Source: an uncultured Clostridia bacterium
Lineage (GTDB): Bacteria; Bacillota; Clostridia; Christensenellales; Borkfalkiaceae
Length of the DNA: 41,755 nucleotides
Direction: 5' to 3'
NCBI GenBank assembly: GCA_944358655.1
Contig: CALVRO010000012.1
Location: 1 to 41,755, forward strand
The notes under the pieces are model-generated. The model was not told the DNA's origin and ran no database searches. It worked only from the letters and a program-made list of their open reading frames with translations. Of this stretch, positions 40,361 to 41,755 are shown piece by piece. A program made the translations under genes and the position numbers. The first letter of the stretch is position 1. Every line of letters begins with the position of its first letter.

Positions 40361-41755
40361 ATGGCATACACTAACTTCAGCCAAGTTGAAAAGAAATGGG
40401 CGGAGTACTGGGAAAAAGAGGGCACCTTCCACACCGATCTGCACGATTTTTCCAAGCCCAAGTACTACGTTTTGGACATGTTCCCCTACCCTTCGGGCGC
40501 AGGACTGCACGTCGGCCACCCCGAGGGCTACACCGCCACCGACATAATCGCCCGCATGAAGCGCATGCAGGGTTATAACGTTCTGCACCCCATCGGCTTC
40601 GACAGTTTCGGCCTGCCCGCCGAGCAGTACGCCATAAACACGGGACACCACCCCGGCGGCTTTACCGAGCAGAACATAGCCACCTTTACGGCCCAGCTGA
40701 AGATGCTCGGCCTGTCCTACGACTGGGATCAGACGGTTTCCACCTGCGACCCTTCGTACTATAAGTGGACGCAGTGGATATTCAAGCAGCTTGCCGAGGC
40801 GGGGCTGGCGAGATATGCCGACACGCCTGTCAACTGGTGCGAGGAGCTCGGCACCGTGCTCGCCAACGACGAGATAGTCGACGGCAAGAGCGAGCGCGGC
40901 GGCTACCCCGTTGTACGCAAGAACATGAAGCAATGGGTGATAGACATAAACAAGTACGCCGAGCGCCTTTTGGAGGGGCTGGACGAGCTCGACTGGCCCG
41001 AATCTTCCAAGACGGCACAGCGCAACTGGATAGGCAAGTCAGTGGGCGCCAACGTTACCTTCAAGGTGGACGGCACAAACTATGAGTTCACGGTGTTCAC
41101 CACCCGCTGCGACACGCTGTTCGGCGCCACCTACTGCGTGCTCGCGCCCGAACACAAGCTTGTAGACAAGATAACCACCCCCGACAAGAAGGCCGAGATA
41201 GAGGCCTACAAGGCGGTTTGCGCGAGCAAATCGGAGCTCGAGCGCACCGAACTCAACAAGGACAAGACGGGCGCTTTTACGGGCGCTTACGCCATAAACC
41301 CCGTCAACGGCAAAAAGATACCCGTGTGGATATCCGACTATGTGCTCACCTCCTACGGCACGGGCGCCATTATGGCCGTGCCCGCCCACGACACGCGCGA
41401 CTATGAATTTGCCAAGAAATTCGGCCTGCCCATCGTGCAGGTGCTCGAGGGCGGCGACATTGAAAAGGAGGCGTGGACGGAGGACGGCACGCACGTCAAC
41501 TCTGACTTTTTGAACGGCCTCAACAAGCAGGACGCAATAGACCGCATGGCCGCATGGCTCGAGGAGCACGGCTGCGGTAAGAAGGCCGTCACCTACAAGC
41601 TGCGCGAATGGATATTCGGCCGCCAGAGATATTGGGGCGAGCCGCTGCCCGTAGTACACCTTGAGGACGGAAACATAGCCTTACTTGCCGACGACGAGCT
41701 GCCCCTCGTGCTGCCCGAGATGGACGACTACAAGGCGCACGACGGCAAGCCGCCC
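40361..41755 (+). CDS. leuS: Leucyl-tRNA synthetase, N-terminal 465 residues (cut by the window end)
   Basis: Class I synthetase that charges tRNA-Leu. The frame is open from the ATG at 40361 to the window edge. Visible are the start [15 protein letters not shown], the HIGH motif as HVGH (50-53) in [28 protein letters not shown], the CP1 editing domain with [13 protein letters not shown] and [12 protein letters not shown], and [21 protein letters not shown] and the anticodon domain lie outside. AAGGA and GGAAG stand upstream of the ATG. Confidence 0.97.
   Translation, partial: MAYTNFSQVEKKWAEYWEKEGTFHTDLHDFSKPKYYVLDMFPYPSGAGLHVGHPEGYTATDIIARMKRMQGYNVLHPIGFDSFGLPAEQYAINTGHHPGGFTEQNIATFTAQLKMLGLSYDWDQTVSTCDPSYYKWTQWIFKQLAEAGLARYADTPVNWCEELGTVLANDEIVDGKSERGGYPVVRKNMKQWVIDINKYAERLLEGLDELDWPESSKTAQRNWIGKSVGANVTFKVDGTNYEFTVFTTRCDTLFGATYCVLAPEHKLVDKITTPDKKAEIEAYKAVCASKSELERTELNKDKTGAFTGAYAINPVNGKKIPVWISDYVLTSYGTGAIMAVPAHDTRDYEFAKKFGLPIVQVLEGGDIEKEAWTEDGTHVNSDFLNGLNKQDAIDRMAAWLEEHGCGKKAVTYKLREWIFGRQRYWGEPLPVVHLEDGNIALLADDELPLVLPEMDDYKAHDGKPP

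Overview
The window looks like chromosomal core DNA from a fermentative, Gram-positive Bacillota (Firmicutes), most likely class Clostridia. The evidence is a T-box leader before thrS, an L20-type leader before infC-rpmI-rplT, whiA, a DnaD-domain protein, a YwlE-type phosphatase, a YerC/TrpR-family regulator beside a hisZ-containing his operon, and AGGAGG ribosome sites with TTGACA/TATAAT promoters at 17-base spacing. Order Christensenellales is a guess. Most genes lie on the minus strand; positive-strand genes are the DnaD-domain gene, two membrane proteins, tRNA-Thr and leuS.

Layout from left to right. Positions 1-842 hold no convincing complete gene, only a hairpin-rich repeat that recurs at 23391-24035. 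A two-gene acetyltransferase unit follows (GNAT and Vat-like, minus strand), with three 18-base tandem repeats in its promoter. A compact histidine operon (trpR-like regulator, hisZ-G-D-C-B-H-A-F-IE) fills 2117-9792, with 4-base ATGA overlaps at most junctions. It encodes all pathway steps except histidinol-phosphate phosphatase. Next is a long minus-strand housekeeping cluster (9944-19140): an alpha/beta hydrolase-fold protein, signal peptidase I, ACT protein, UPF0210 protein, oligoendopeptidase F, DnaB helicase, threonylcarbamoyl-AMP synthase, YwlE-type phosphatase and RpiB. A divergent promoter pair at 19147-19234 separates it from a plus-strand DnaD-domain protein, a Pr6Pr-type membrane protein and a MATE exporter that has its own promoter and a terminator-bearing leader.

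tRNA-Thr(GGT) at 23313 is followed by about 850 bases without a gene, containing the second long repeat copy. Minus-strand genes resume with a small Cys/Glu-rich protein, 1-phosphofructokinase and 6-phosphofructokinase, then dnaE, a DUF4275-like protein, whiA, a PHP protein, murB and a membrane-anchored solute-binding-like protein. The rapZ and yvcK genes that usually lie between PHP and whiA are absent. The right end has yebC, a SpoU methyltransferase, rplT-rpmI-infC, thrS with its T-box, and divergent leuS, which runs off the window.

No phage, transposase, CRISPR array or defence island is visible. The least explained material is non-coding: the long mosaic repeat, in which some stems differ in sequence but keep pairing; the tandem-repeat promoter; and two terminator-containing leaders before transport genes. 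Protein oddities are a hydrolase with Arg at the nucleophile position and a DnaD protein ending in a DnaC-loader-like zinc motif without the AAA+ domain.
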